A stretch of 16,718 nt of DNA from an uncultured Streptococcus sp. (GTDB lineage: Bacteria > Bacillota > Bacilli > Lactobacillales > Streptococcaceae): positions 1 through 16,718 of the forward strand of contig CABREZ010000019.1 of assembly GCA_902470035.1 (NCBI GenBank), written 5' to 3'. Numbering within the stretch: the first letter of the stretch is position 1; each line of letters begins with the position of its first letter. Shown piece by piece: positions 5,959-12,602 of the stretch. Below the pieces are notes generated by a model. That model saw nothing but the letters and a program-made list of their open reading frames with translations. It searched no databases and had not been told where the DNA came from. A program made the position numbers and the translations under genes.

Positions 5959-7263
5959 TCATCTCCTACTGATTTTTTCGATTAGAAAGGCTCTCACCTG
6001 AGCCAAAAAGTACAAGGATCCCGTCACTAAGAGGAGATCAGATTGTTGCGATTTTCTTTCTAGATAATGGGTTAAAAATACCTTCCATTCTTGATAAGGC
6101 AGACCTTTTTGATGGGATATTTCCTGCATATCTTTTACGGAATAGGCGCGTAAATCCTCAAAAGTCGTCAAGGTTAATTGACTCTTTTCCAATCCGCTCC
6201 ACAGTTCCAGCATCTCCTCAATCGCCTTGGTCTGGATACAGGTAAACAAGACTTGTTTGTCCAACTGTCCATACCGTTCTTTCATGGTGGCTACAAGAGG
6301 GGCTACAGCATGCGGATTATGGGCGCCATCTAGAATGATGAGGGGCTGGGTCGAAATGACTTCTAGGCGCCCCGGCCACTGGACCCCTTCCCAAGCTTGG
6401 AGGATTTCTTCTTGACTTAAGAAAGAGAGCCCCTTTTCTTGACAGAAGGTATCGCAGAGAGCCAAGGCCAGCCCAGCATTGTCGACTTGATGAAGTCCCA
6501 AGAGCCCCGTCTTTAGTTGCAGTTCTTCCCGATACTGGCTCCGATAACCAAAGATTTCCCCATCAGCCAAAGACGCTTGGTAGCTAACTAAAAAGTCCCG
6601 ACCTAATAGCTCTACTGGTGCTGATAAGCGGTTCGCCCGCTGCACAATGACTTCTTGAGCTTCCGGTTCCATCCGGCCTAGCAAGACCGGAATCTTCTCC
6701 TTGATGATTCCTGCCTTCTCACGCGCAATGGAGGCTACATCCGGCCCTAAGAGAGCTACATGGTCCAGGCCAATCGTCGTGATGGCTGTCAACATAGGCT
6801 GACACACATTGGTACTATCGAGACGGCCCCCCATCCCCACTTCCAGAATAACCACATCCGGTTTTTTTGTTGCAAAATAATCAAAAGCGAGGAGGGTCAT
6901 CAACTCGAACTCAGTTAAGCCCAGTAAGGTCTGATCAGAATTGTTTTTTGCAAGCAACTCCTGATAGAGGGACAGATAAGTCCCTAAATCCTGATCTGAG
7001 ATAGGAAGCCCATTGATACTGATTTGCTCATGAAAGGAAACTAGATAGGGGGAGGAGAAAACACCAACCCGCAACCCTTTTGCCTCTAACAAAGAACGTA
7101 AATGGGCTAGAGTCGATCCTTTTCCATTGGTCCCTGCTAGATGGATTACAGGACAGGCGAGGTGAGGGTTCCCCCTCAAGGCTAGCAAGGCTTCCATCCG
7201 CTCCAAGCCAAAATGGGGCTCGGAAGAACGATAAGTGGCTAGCCAACTGAGATCTACTGTCAT
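5959..7263 (-). CDS. folC (sulB): Folylpolyglutamate / dihydrofolate synthase FolC
   Basis: 434 aa, a Mur-ligase-like ATP-dependent enzyme that adds glutamate to dihydropteroate and to reduced folates. The ATP loop GTNGKGS is at 44-50, EVGMGGRLDSTN at 141-152, the carbamylated-lysine region REKAGIIKEK near 181-190, WPGRLE at 296-301, and the C-terminal-domain motif LDGAHNPHA at 311-319. A GAGGAGAG Shine-Dalgarno sequence precedes the ATG. It starts 16 nt after folP and ends one base before folE. In pneumococcus the second gene of this operon (sulB) has the same role; whether this copy does both reactions is inferred from the family. Confidence 0.95.
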   Translation of the reverse strand: MTVDLSWLATYRSSEPHFGLERMEALLALRGNPHLACPVIHLAGTNGKGSTLAHLRSLLEAKGLRVGVFSSPYLVSFHEQISINGLPISDQDLGTYLSLYQELLAKNNSDQTLLGLTEFELMTLLAFDYFATKKPDVVILEVGMGGRLDSTNVCQPMLTAITTIGLDHVALLGPDVASIAREKAGIIKEKIPVLLGRMEPEAQEVIVQRANRLSAPVELLGRDFLVSYQASLADGEIFGYRSQYREELQLKTGLLGLHQVDNAGLALALCDTFCQEKGLSFLSQEEILQAWEGVQWPGRLEVISTQPLIILDGAHNPHAVAPLVATMKERYGQLDKQVLFTCIQTKAIEEMLELWSGLEKSQLTLTTFEDLRAYSVKDMQEISHQKGLPYQEWKVFLTHYLERKSQQSDLLLVTGSLYFLAQVRAFLIEKISRR

Positions 7264-7279
7264 ATCTCTCCTCTTTTCT

Positions 7280-8236
7280 TTAGCGATATTGTTTCAAATG
7301 AAGGTCCTGCGCTTGATCGGCTTGGTAGATCGCACTACCGATAGCTACCGCCATCTTATGGAGGGGGATATCATGCACACGCACAATTTCTACCCCTTGG
7401 CTGGCAGCCATACTCGTTAAATGGCTAGAGGCCAAATCCCGATTGTAGAATCCTTCTTTCGTCTCAGGGTTGGTCTCAAATCCCTCTTCTTCCAGAATAT
7501 TGACCACAAAGCGCTTCCGAGAGACACCTAAAAAGATCGGATAGCCCTTGGCATGGATGGTTTTTAAGTCCTGCAAGAGTTGGAGGTTTTCTCGCTTGGT
7601 CAAGCCAAAACCGATCCCAGGATCTAAGAAAAGTTGCTCCTGACTCAATCCTGCTTCCTCTGCCCTCTCAAGGCTCTTGGCAAAGAAGGTCCACATGCAG
7701 TCTTTGATAGAGAGACCTTCAAACTGCGCTAACTCTTCCGATGAAAAGGCTGGTTCAAAACCAAAGGTCGGAAAAATCACAGAACTTGGATGATGAGGAC
7801 GAGCTATTACCGGATTAAACATAAGAATGGCTCCAGCCTGAGCTTCTGCAATCACTCCTGCCATTTGCAGATCACCTAGCAAGCCTGTAATATCATTGAC
7901 CAAGTCTGCGCCAGCTTCTAGAGATGCACGAGCGACCTCTGACTTCCAAGTATCAACCGAAATCAAGATATCACTCTCTGCTCGAATCGCTTCAATAACT
8001 GGCACGACTCGCTGGATTTCTTCCTGAATTTCCACAAAATGACTCCCCGGACGTGTGGACTCCCCACCAATATCCAGTATGCCTGCTCCTTCTGCTATTA
8101 ACTTTCGAGCTTGCTCGAGAGCTCCTTCTACCGTTTGGTAACGTCCACCATCTGAAAAGGAGTCGGGGGTGACATTGAGGATGCCACATAGAAGTGTCCG
8201 ATCTTTGCCTAGTTGTCTCCATTCACTCTTTGACAT
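7280..8236 (-). CDS. folP (sulA): Dihydropteroate synthase FolP
   Basis: 318 aa from the chosen start. It joins 6-hydroxymethyl-dihydropterin pyrophosphate to p-aminobenzoate and is the sulfonamide target. TIM-barrel motifs are intact: NVTPDSFSDGG, DIGGESTRPG, ISVDTWKSEVA, NDITGL, LDPGIGFGLTK, LGVSRKRF and RVHDI. No duplicated Arg-Pro or Ser is visible in the GESTRPGSHF loop, where pneumococcal resistance insertions occur. The frame is open to an ATG at 8275, but that codon lies at the end of a hairpin T-tract without a Shine-Dalgarno sequence. The ATG at 8236 (MSKSEW) has AAGGA 4 nt upstream and gives the family's usual N-terminus. First gene of the operon. Confidence 0.95.
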   Translation of the reverse strand: MSKSEWRQLGKDRTLLCGILNVTPDSFSDGGRYQTVEGALEQARKLIAEGAGILDIGGESTRPGSHFVEIQEEIQRVVPVIEAIRAESDILISVDTWKSEVARASLEAGADLVNDITGLLGDLQMAGVIAEAQAGAILMFNPVIARPHHPSSVIFPTFGFEPAFSSEELAQFEGLSIKDCMWTFFAKSLERAEEAGLSQEQLFLDPGIGFGLTKRENLQLLQDLKTIHAKGYPIFLGVSRKRFVVNILEEEGFETNPETKEGFYNRDLASSHLTSMAASQGVEIVRVHDIPLHKMAVAIGSAIYQADQAQDLHLKQYR

Positions 8237-8275
8237 ATCTTCCTTCATCTTTCTACAGAAATGCCAACCAAGCAT

Positions 8276-8304
8276 AGAAAAGAGGTTAGAATCTTTCCAA
8301 CCTC
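8276..8304 (-). terminator. Terminator-like hairpin (possible attenuator) in the folP leader
   Basis: On the minus strand, GAGGTTGGAA pairs with TTCTAACCTC (10 bp, one G-T wobble, loop AGA) and is followed by TTTTCT. It lies between the promoter at 8383-8391 and the folP start at 8236. I see no promoter between the hairpin and folP, so operon transcripts should have to pass it. It may also end the CPBP-gene transcript. Confidence 0.5.
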
Positions 8305-8335
8305 CGAGTTTGTCTCTATCTGCGCCTAGATGCTT

Positions 8336-8354
8336 CTTTGGTAGCTTACCAAAG
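8336..8354 (-). repeat. Perfect 8-bp hairpin in the folP leader
   Basis: CTTTGGTA-(3 nt)-TACCAAAG is a perfect inverted repeat about 25-40 nt into the predicted folP leader. There is no T-tract. It could be an RNA element upstream of the terminator-like hairpin or an operator; the sequence does not decide which. Confidence 0.4.
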
Positions 8355-8382
8355 CTTCTGAATAAAACCCATTGGTCCTATC

Positions 8383-8391
8383 ATTCTACCA
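8383..8391 (-). promoter_or_regulatory. Extended -10 promoter of the folate operon
   Basis: On the minus strand, TGGTAGAAT is TG, one base, then TAGAAT, just past the CPBP stop codon. The -35 region is poor (TTTTCT at 17 nt). The predicted start near 8376 gives a leader of about 140 nt before folP, holding the two hairpins. Confidence 0.5.
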
Positions 8392-8395
8392 TATT

Positions 8396-9082
8396 TTAAG
8401 CGGGAAGAAAAGAAACCAAAATAGTTATCAGAAAGGCAAAGGCATTCATAGTAAGGTGCAATAAAATCGAATATTCTACTCGTTTGTAACGGTAGGCAAC
8501 CCAAGTCAAGATGAGGGACATTCCACCATAGATGATCCAAGAACCAAGATTACTTGGACCATGCAAATAAGCAAAGACTGCAGCTCCGACTAAATAACCA
8601 ATTTTTTCATAACCTTTAAAGACTAATCGGGGAACGACTGCCCGACAGATAATTTCTTCTCCTAAAGGCGCCACAACAACAAGAAGCAAACCCATCGCCA
8701 GCTGAGGAGCCACCGAAGAAAGCCCCTGAATTGTTTCCTGATTGGCTGTAGTGGTCTCTCCTATATTCCGAAGCACTGTAGCTCCCACAAAATTATTTGC
8801 AAGTAGAAGCAAAAAGAAAAGGAAATTTCTTCCAAGATCTCGACCCGAAATCTGTGAAAAATCTGGCCGATCTAAAGGGCTCCACTTCATAAACCACCAA
8901 AGGAGACAAACAAGCAGAGTTGTCATTCCCAGGACAAGGGCATTGATCATCAAGTCAGACCAAGCATATTGAATTCCGTAAAACAAAGCCACCATAGGAA
9001 GCTGAGTCGCTAAAAATAGGGCTGTCCCGATCAGTAGCCATAAACCATTCGAAATCCATTTCTTTTCCATCCATTTTTTCAT
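8396..9082 (-). CDS. CPBP family intramembrane glutamic endopeptidase
   Basis: 228 aa, with about six hydrophobic segments. It carries all three CPBP (Abi/CAAX protease) motifs: EEIICR (Glu142, Glu143, Arg147), FAYLH (Phe170, His174) and HLTMN (His209, Asn213). Members are membrane-embedded proteases; in Gram-positive bacteria some give immunity to bacteriocins (PlnI-like) or process peptides. No bacteriocin gene is visible nearby, so the substrate is unknown. AGAGG lies 8 nt before the ATG, and TTGCCG-17-TATACT with an extended TG provides a promoter. It is upstream of the folate operon with about 160 nt between, and no clear terminator before the folP leader hairpin. Confidence 0.9.
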   Translation of the reverse strand: MKKWMEKKWISNGLWLLIGTALFLATQLPMVALFYGIQYAWSDLMINALVLGMTTLLVCLLWWFMKWSPLDRPDFSQISGRDLGRNFLFFLLLLANNFVGATVLRNIGETTTANQETIQGLSSVAPQLAMGLLLVVVAPLGEEIICRAVVPRLVFKGYEKIGYLVGAAVFAYLHGPSNLGSWIIYGGMSLILTWVAYRYKRVEYSILLHLTMNAFAFLITILVSFLPA

Positions 9083-9113
9083 TATTTTACCTCTATGTTC
9101 AAACTATTTTTCT

Positions 9114-9142
9114 AGTATACCATAGATATGTAAGCTCGGCAA
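9114..9142 (-). promoter_or_regulatory. Promoter of the CPBP gene
   Basis: On the minus strand, TTGCCG (9137-9142) and TATACT (9114-9119) are 17 nt apart, with TG one base before the -10. The predicted start is about 25 nt before the ATG. Confidence 0.7.
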
Positions 9143-9181
9143 GCCTGTTGTCTATAGAGCTCATCTAAATGGTTAGCAGAT

Positions 9182-9212
9182 GAAAAAGAGGGGCTAGAAA
9201 AGCCACCTCTTT
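9182..9212 (-). terminator. Intrinsic terminator of ackA
   Basis: On the minus strand, AAAGAGG-T-GGCT pairs with AGCC-CCTCTTT (one bulge, 5-nt loop) and ends in a T-run. It begins about 20 nt past the ackA stop. Confidence 0.8.
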
Positions 9213-9230
9213 CTGCATGTTTCATTCATT

Positions 9231-10427
9231 TTATTGCTTATTTTTCAACCGTTCTACATCACGGGCAATGACTAACTCTTCATCTGTTGGAATGACCAAG
9301 ACTCTCACTTTAGCATCCGCTGTTGAAATATCTCCCTCTGCACCAAAGACGTTCTTTTCTGGATCCACAGCACAGCCAAACCAAGTCATCCCATCAATGA
9401 CTTGTTCACGGATCGTTTTAGAATTTTCCCCGATACCAGCTGTAAAGACAATGGCATCTGCTCCGTTCAAGACGGCAAAGTATTGACCGATGTATTTCTT
9501 AATACGGTCGACAAAAATATCGTTGGCCAAGAGTGCTTTGTCATTCCCACTGCGCATAGCTTCGTGAATATCACGCATATCGCTAGAAAGCTCAGACACC
9601 CCTAGAAGACCAGATTCACGGTTCAAGATACGACTGATATCTTCTGGATTTTTGAAATCTTCTGTGTGCTCCATCAAGTAAGGAATAATGGCAGGGTCAA
9701 TATCCCCTGTACGTGTTCCCATCATGATTCCACCAAGTGGCGTGAAGCCCATAGAAGTATCTACAGAAATCCCTTTATCTACCGCTGTAATAGAAGCACC
9801 ATTCCCAATGTGGCAGGTGATCAATTTCAACTCTTCGATTGGTTTTCCAAGAAGCTTGGCCGCTTCGTGGGCTACATACTCATGACTGGTTCCATGGGCT
9901 CCATATTTACGAACCTTGTTTTCAGTATAATATTTAGTCGGAAGAGGATAACGATAAGCTTTTTCAGGCATTGTTGTATGGAAAGAGGTGTCAAATACAA
10001 CAACGCTGGTAATATCTGGCAACAATTCTTTGAAGGCACGGATCCCAGCAGCATTGGCAGGGTTGTGCAATGGAGCCAACAAAGAAAGTTCCTCAACCTT
10101 TTGAATGACTTCTTCATCTACAAGAGCAGACTCTTTGAAGTACTCACCACCTGCAACGACACGGTGTCCTACTCCAGTGATTTCATCGTAGGAAGCAATA
10201 ATATTAAAACGAATCAAATCATCAAGTAGAATTTTAACCGCTTGTGTGTGGTTCTCAATATCTAAAACCTGTTTTTCTGCTCGACCATCAAATTTTACTG
10301 TAGAAATGGAATCTTTAAGGCCAATTCTCTCAATGAGCCCTTTTGCCAAAACTGTTTCTTCTGGCATTTGGTATAATTGCCATTTCAAACTTGAACTACC
10401 TGCATTAATTGCAATTGTTTTCGTCAT
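9231..10427 (-). CDS. ackA: Acetate kinase AckA
   Basis: 398 aa. It interconverts acetyl phosphate plus ADP with acetate plus ATP, the ATP-yielding last step of the Pta-AckA or pyruvate-oxidase routes. ASKHA-fold motifs are all present: INAGSSSLKWQLY at 7-19, GHRVVAGGE with Arg89, VFDTSFH with Asp146, GAHGTSH near 176-182, CHIGNGAS near 205-212 and FTAGIGENS. Length is typical. GAGG precedes the ATG by about 7 nt. It sits just downstream of the comG operon, the usual streptococcal position, but has its own promoter, a terminator and a probable catabolite-control site overlapping the transcription start. Confidence 0.98.
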   Translation of the reverse strand: MTKTIAINAGSSSLKWQLYQMPEETVLAKGLIERIGLKDSISTVKFDGRAEKQVLDIENHTQAVKILLDDLIRFNIIASYDEITGVGHRVVAGGEYFKESALVDEEVIQKVEELSLLAPLHNPANAAGIRAFKELLPDITSVVVFDTSFHTTMPEKAYRYPLPTKYYTENKVRKYGAHGTSHEYVAHEAAKLLGKPIEELKLITCHIGNGASITAVDKGISVDTSMGFTPLGGIMMGTRTGDIDPAIIPYLMEHTEDFKNPEDISRILNRESGLLGVSELSSDMRDIHEAMRSGNDKALLANDIFVDRIKKYIGQYFAVLNGADAIVFTAGIGENSKTIREQVIDGMTWFGCAVDPEKNVFGAEGDISTADAKVRVLVIPTDEELVIARDVERLKNKQ

Positions 10428-10438
10428 TTTTTTACCTC

Positions 10439-10452
10439 TTTAAGCGTTTTCA
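10439..10452 (-). promoter_or_regulatory. Probable CcpA binding site (cre) at the ackA start
   Basis: On the minus strand, TGAAAACGCTTAAA fits the cre pattern TGNAANCGNWNNCA at all but one fixed position (A instead of C near the end). It covers roughly +1 to +13 relative to the predicted start near 10451. A cre site this far downstream usually represses, whereas ackA of Bacillus subtilis is activated from an upstream site. Confidence 0.6.
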
Positions 10453-10457
10453 CTCCT

Positions 10458-10486
10458 ATTATAGCAAAATTTTGTTTAAATTTCAC
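10458..10486 (-). promoter_or_regulatory. Promoter of ackA
   Basis: On the minus strand, a perfect TATAAT (10458-10463) is preceded by TG and one base, with GTGAAA (10481-10486, 4/6) 17 nt upstream. The -35 lies inside the last codons of the upstream methyltransferase gene. Confidence 0.8.
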
Positions 10487-11429
10487 TTTCTTTATTCCAG
10501 TTTTGAAAACTTTCACGGAATTTCATAACGTCCTCCTGATTTTGCAAATCGGTCAAGGGATAGACAAATGGTTGGATTACCGCTTCTTCTTGCTTGCGGA
10601 AAACAAAGATGGTTTTTGCCAGATTGGCTGAACGAAAGAGGTTCTCTGGCAAGGTCACCATGGCCAAGACCTGAGCATAATCCTGCATCCATTTTTTCAA
10701 CAGTGGGCTCTGCTCACTCGTCAAAAGATCATTCGGAGCTAGAAAAATAGCGACGCCACCCGGTTTTAAGTATTTTAGTGATTGTTCGATCAATAAATGA
10801 TGGGCATAGGTGTGTCCCTGAGGGGAAGCGACCTGGTAACGACTCGCAATGGCATCATCTGGATAATAACCGACAGGTAAATCGCTGATAATCACATCGC
10901 TCTCTTTCAAAACTTGTGGACGAACGGCATCACCTTGGGCAAAATTTACATCCGCCTTCATCACTTCTGCCATACTAGCAGCAAGGTCAATCAAGAGATC
11001 ATCGATTTCCAAGCCCAAATAATCTAACGAACGCTGACAGTTGTTCATCAAGGTTTGGGCCAAGTTCCCCGTTCCACTCCCAATTTCTAGCACATCCACT
11101 TGATCGGAACTAGCCAACTGATCCACTAGAAAGACCAGAAGAAATCCAATCCCATCTGGCGTAAATTGATGATTGGCTTGTAGGGGCTCTGTTTGGGCTG
11201 CCTTCATCAAAAGATACTGGAAGGAGCGACGCCACTCTTCCTTGTTCAAGTTCAAGTCCTTCAGCCGCTGGTTGTTTTCCTTTACTAGAGTCAACTCTGT
11301 TTGCCCATCCAGATAGATGGCATTCTGCTCCACTAGAGCATCATAAAAGTTGGTCTGCAAATCAGTTTGGATAGTTTGGGTATTTTCTAATAGGTAGCCG
11401 TAGGCTTTCTCAATATTTTCGAAATTCAT
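10476..11429 (-). CDS. Class I SAM-dependent methyltransferase distal to comG
   Basis: 317 aa from the chosen ATG. A helical N-terminus (about 1-85) is followed by a Rossmann methyltransferase domain: SAM loop VLEIGSGTGNL (motif EIGSGTG at 115-121), the acidic turn LGLEIDDLL, and ISDLPVGYYPDD (183-192) at the catalytic-motif position where N6-adenine enzymes have N/D-PP-Y/F. DLPVGY is a variant, so the substrate is uncertain; a DNA adenine methyltransferase-like origin is plausible. An ATG four codons upstream (11441) overlaps GGAGG, which is the Shine-Dalgarno sequence for the ATG at 11429, so I take the latter. It lies 31 nt after comGG and is the usual last gene of the streptococcal comG transcript. 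Confidence 0.88.
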   Translation of the reverse strand: MNFENIEKAYGYLLENTQTIQTDLQTNFYDALVEQNAIYLDGQTELTLVKENNQRLKDLNLNKEEWRRSFQYLLMKAAQTEPLQANHQFTPDGIGFLLVFLVDQLASSDQVDVLEIGSGTGNLAQTLMNNCQRSLDYLGLEIDDLLIDLAASMAEVMKADVNFAQGDAVRPQVLKESDVIISDLPVGYYPDDAIASRYQVASPQGHTYAHHLLIEQSLKYLKPGGVAIFLAPNDLLTSEQSPLLKKWMQDYAQVLAMVTLPENLFRSANLAKTIFVFRKQEEAVIQPFVYPLTDLQNQEDVMKFRESFQNWNKESEI

Positions 11430-11460
11430 GCTTTCCTCCATCTCTTAATCATATCAAATT

Positions 11461-11907
11461 TTAAGAGTTTTCGCTATGATTTTCGAAGACCTGATGCTTC
11501 TCTTCCTCAGTTGTGGTCGAGTGGTCTGTAGCTGAATCTGGAGCTTGCTTCTGCTTTTCCTTCTTGTCGGTTTTTTTCTTCTCGCTAGGAGGAAGGGCAA
11601 AGGTGAAATGGTAGGTCGTGCCATCCTGTAAGTGACTGCTGACCTCAGCAAAGCCCGATTTTTCTTCCAAATCGACTCGGCCAGTTGAGAAAGTCATTGT
11701 TTTTTCTTTCCGGTCCCAAGTATCAACAGCCAATTGAGCTTGCGCATAGGCCTGAATCCGGTGCTGACTAGCAAAGAGGATCCGTCTCTCTGCCACTTGC
11801 CGATTCAGATAGAACTGAAGCAAAAGACTAAAAACCGCCGACATAAAGAGGGCATAAAGGAGGATTCCGGCCTCAATCTGCTTCTTTTTTATCCTTTTCC
11901 ACCACAC
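11461..11907 (-). CDS. comGG: Competence pseudopilus component ComGG (ComYG)
   Basis: 148 aa. A basic N-terminus (WWKRIKKKQ) precedes EAGILLYALFMSAVFSLLLQ, a prepilin-like hydrophobic helix (13-34). Unlike the other pilins here it has no Glu at +5 after the likely cleavage site, as in other ComGG proteins. The C-terminus (about 108-148) is low-complexity, rich in Lys, Glu, Gln, Ser and Thr. ComGG is needed for transformation as a minor pilin of the DNA-uptake pilus. The start is a GTG at 11907 with GGGAGG about 9-10 nt upstream. It overlaps comGF by 35 nt. The identification rests on the N-terminus and position. Confidence 0.88.
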   Translation of the reverse strand: MWWKRIKKKQIEAGILLYALFMSAVFSLLLQFYLNRQVAERRILFASQHRIQAYAQAQLAVDTWDRKEKTMTFSTGRVDLEEKSGFAEVSSHLQDGTTYHFTFALPPSEKKKTDKKEKQKQAPDSATDHSTTTEEEKHQVFENHSENS

Positions 11908-12328
11908 GATAGACCACCTCCCTTTCTAACCCTTCTTCAAAACGCAGTTGAATAGACACCAGATCCCCACTTTTTTCAATCAAGGCAGATTCAACGCCTT
12001 CTATCATCGGTTGGTAGCCACGGCCAGTCGCATCTGTCTTTCGGATATCTCCCCCTTTAGCCAATCCAATGGCTATGGGTTTCTGATCCTGAACAAGATA
12101 GAGTTTATTGTCTCTGACCCCTTCAAATTGGCTCCGAGATAATTCAATGTCCAGTTGGTCCTGAAACAGCAACCACTCTTCTTGCTTGATGTGACTTTGG
12201 TACTGGAGTTCTTGACGCAAGAGGCTTGTCAATCCTTGAAACACCAATAAACCACCACTGATAATGAGCAAGGCAACCAAGGCCTCCAGTAAAGTAAAGG
12301 CTGGAAGTTTATTTCTTTTCAACAGCAA
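11873..12328 (-). CDS. comGF: Competence pseudopilus minor pilin ComGF (ComYF)
   Basis: 151 aa. It has a class III (prepilin) signal: KLPA at 7-10, cleavage before Phe11 in FTLLEA (Glu at +5), then a hydrophobic helix VALLIISGGLLVFQGL. The body holds the ComGF-typical WLLFQDQLDIELSRSQFEGV and RGYQPMIEGV. It is a minor pseudopilin of the membrane DNA-uptake machine, expected to be processed by the prepilin peptidase ComC encoded elsewhere. The start is TTG at 12328 with AAAGG 6 nt upstream; a second TTG two codons on is possible. It overlaps comGE by 20 nt. Confidence 0.92.
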   Translation of the reverse strand: MLLKRNKLPAFTLLEALVALLIISGGLLVFQGLTSLLRQELQYQSHIKQEEWLLFQDQLDIELSRSQFEGVRDNKLYLVQDQKPIAIGLAKGGDIRKTDATGRGYQPMIEGVESALIEKSGDLVSIQLRFEEGLEREVVYRVVEKDKKEAD

Positions 12329-12602
12329 TCACAACCTTTCCCTCATGATAGACCTTTAAGGATTTGGCCGATTTCTCCACTTGAACACTAACCTGGTTGA
12401 TGGTCAATTGATCTTGCCTTGTCTGGATCGCCATTTTTGCGACTCGCAAGACTTCTGCTTGTCTCAACTCTTCTAAGCGTTGCTGTCGTGAGTGGCCCAG
12501 TTCTCCCAGCACAAGGGTTGTGAGGACGCCAAACATCGCCAGGGCGATCAGTCCTTCTAACAAGAGACTAGCGGGGAGCCGTCGATTTCTTAATTTTTCC
12601 AT
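12309..12602 (-). CDS. comGE: Competence pseudopilus minor pilin ComGE (ComYE)
   Basis: 97 aa. The prepilin signal is degenerate: RRLPA at 7-11, then SLLLEGLIALAMFG, with Ser rather than Phe at +1 but Glu kept at +5. After the helix, LRQAEVLRVAKMAIQTRQDQLTIN is the segment recognisable from pneumococcal CglE. It is one of the minor pilins thought to form the pilus tip complex with ComGD, ComGF and ComGG. The ATG at 12602 is chosen by similarity to the family N-terminus (MEKL); a TTG two codons upstream (12608) is also open. It overlaps comGD by 35 nt. Confidence 0.88.
   Translation of the reverse strand: MEKLRNRRLPASLLLEGLIALAMFGVLTTLVLGELGHSRQQRLEELRQAEVLRVAKMAIQTRQDQLTINQVSVQVEKSAKSLKVYHEGKVVIAVEKK

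Noticed and set aside
8237..8275. Longer FolP start at 8275
   Set aside because: That ATG follows the hairpin T-tract with no Shine-Dalgarno sequence; the ATG at 8236 has one and fits the family N-terminus.
8237..8376. Known tetrahydrofolate riboswitch before folP
   Set aside because: The conserved GGAGAGUA-type opening and GGUGAAU-type segment I remember are not present, so I call only an unclassified leader.
4216..8380. Shared 12-mer CCATTGGTCCTA near 4217 and 8369 as a regulatory motif
   Set aside because: In about 17 kb on two strands, several matching 12-mers are expected by chance.
9666..10229. 187-codon open frame opposite ackA
   Set aside because: It is fully antisense to a perfectly conserved acetate kinase, has no Shine-Dalgarno sequence or promoter, and its composition is that of a shadow frame.
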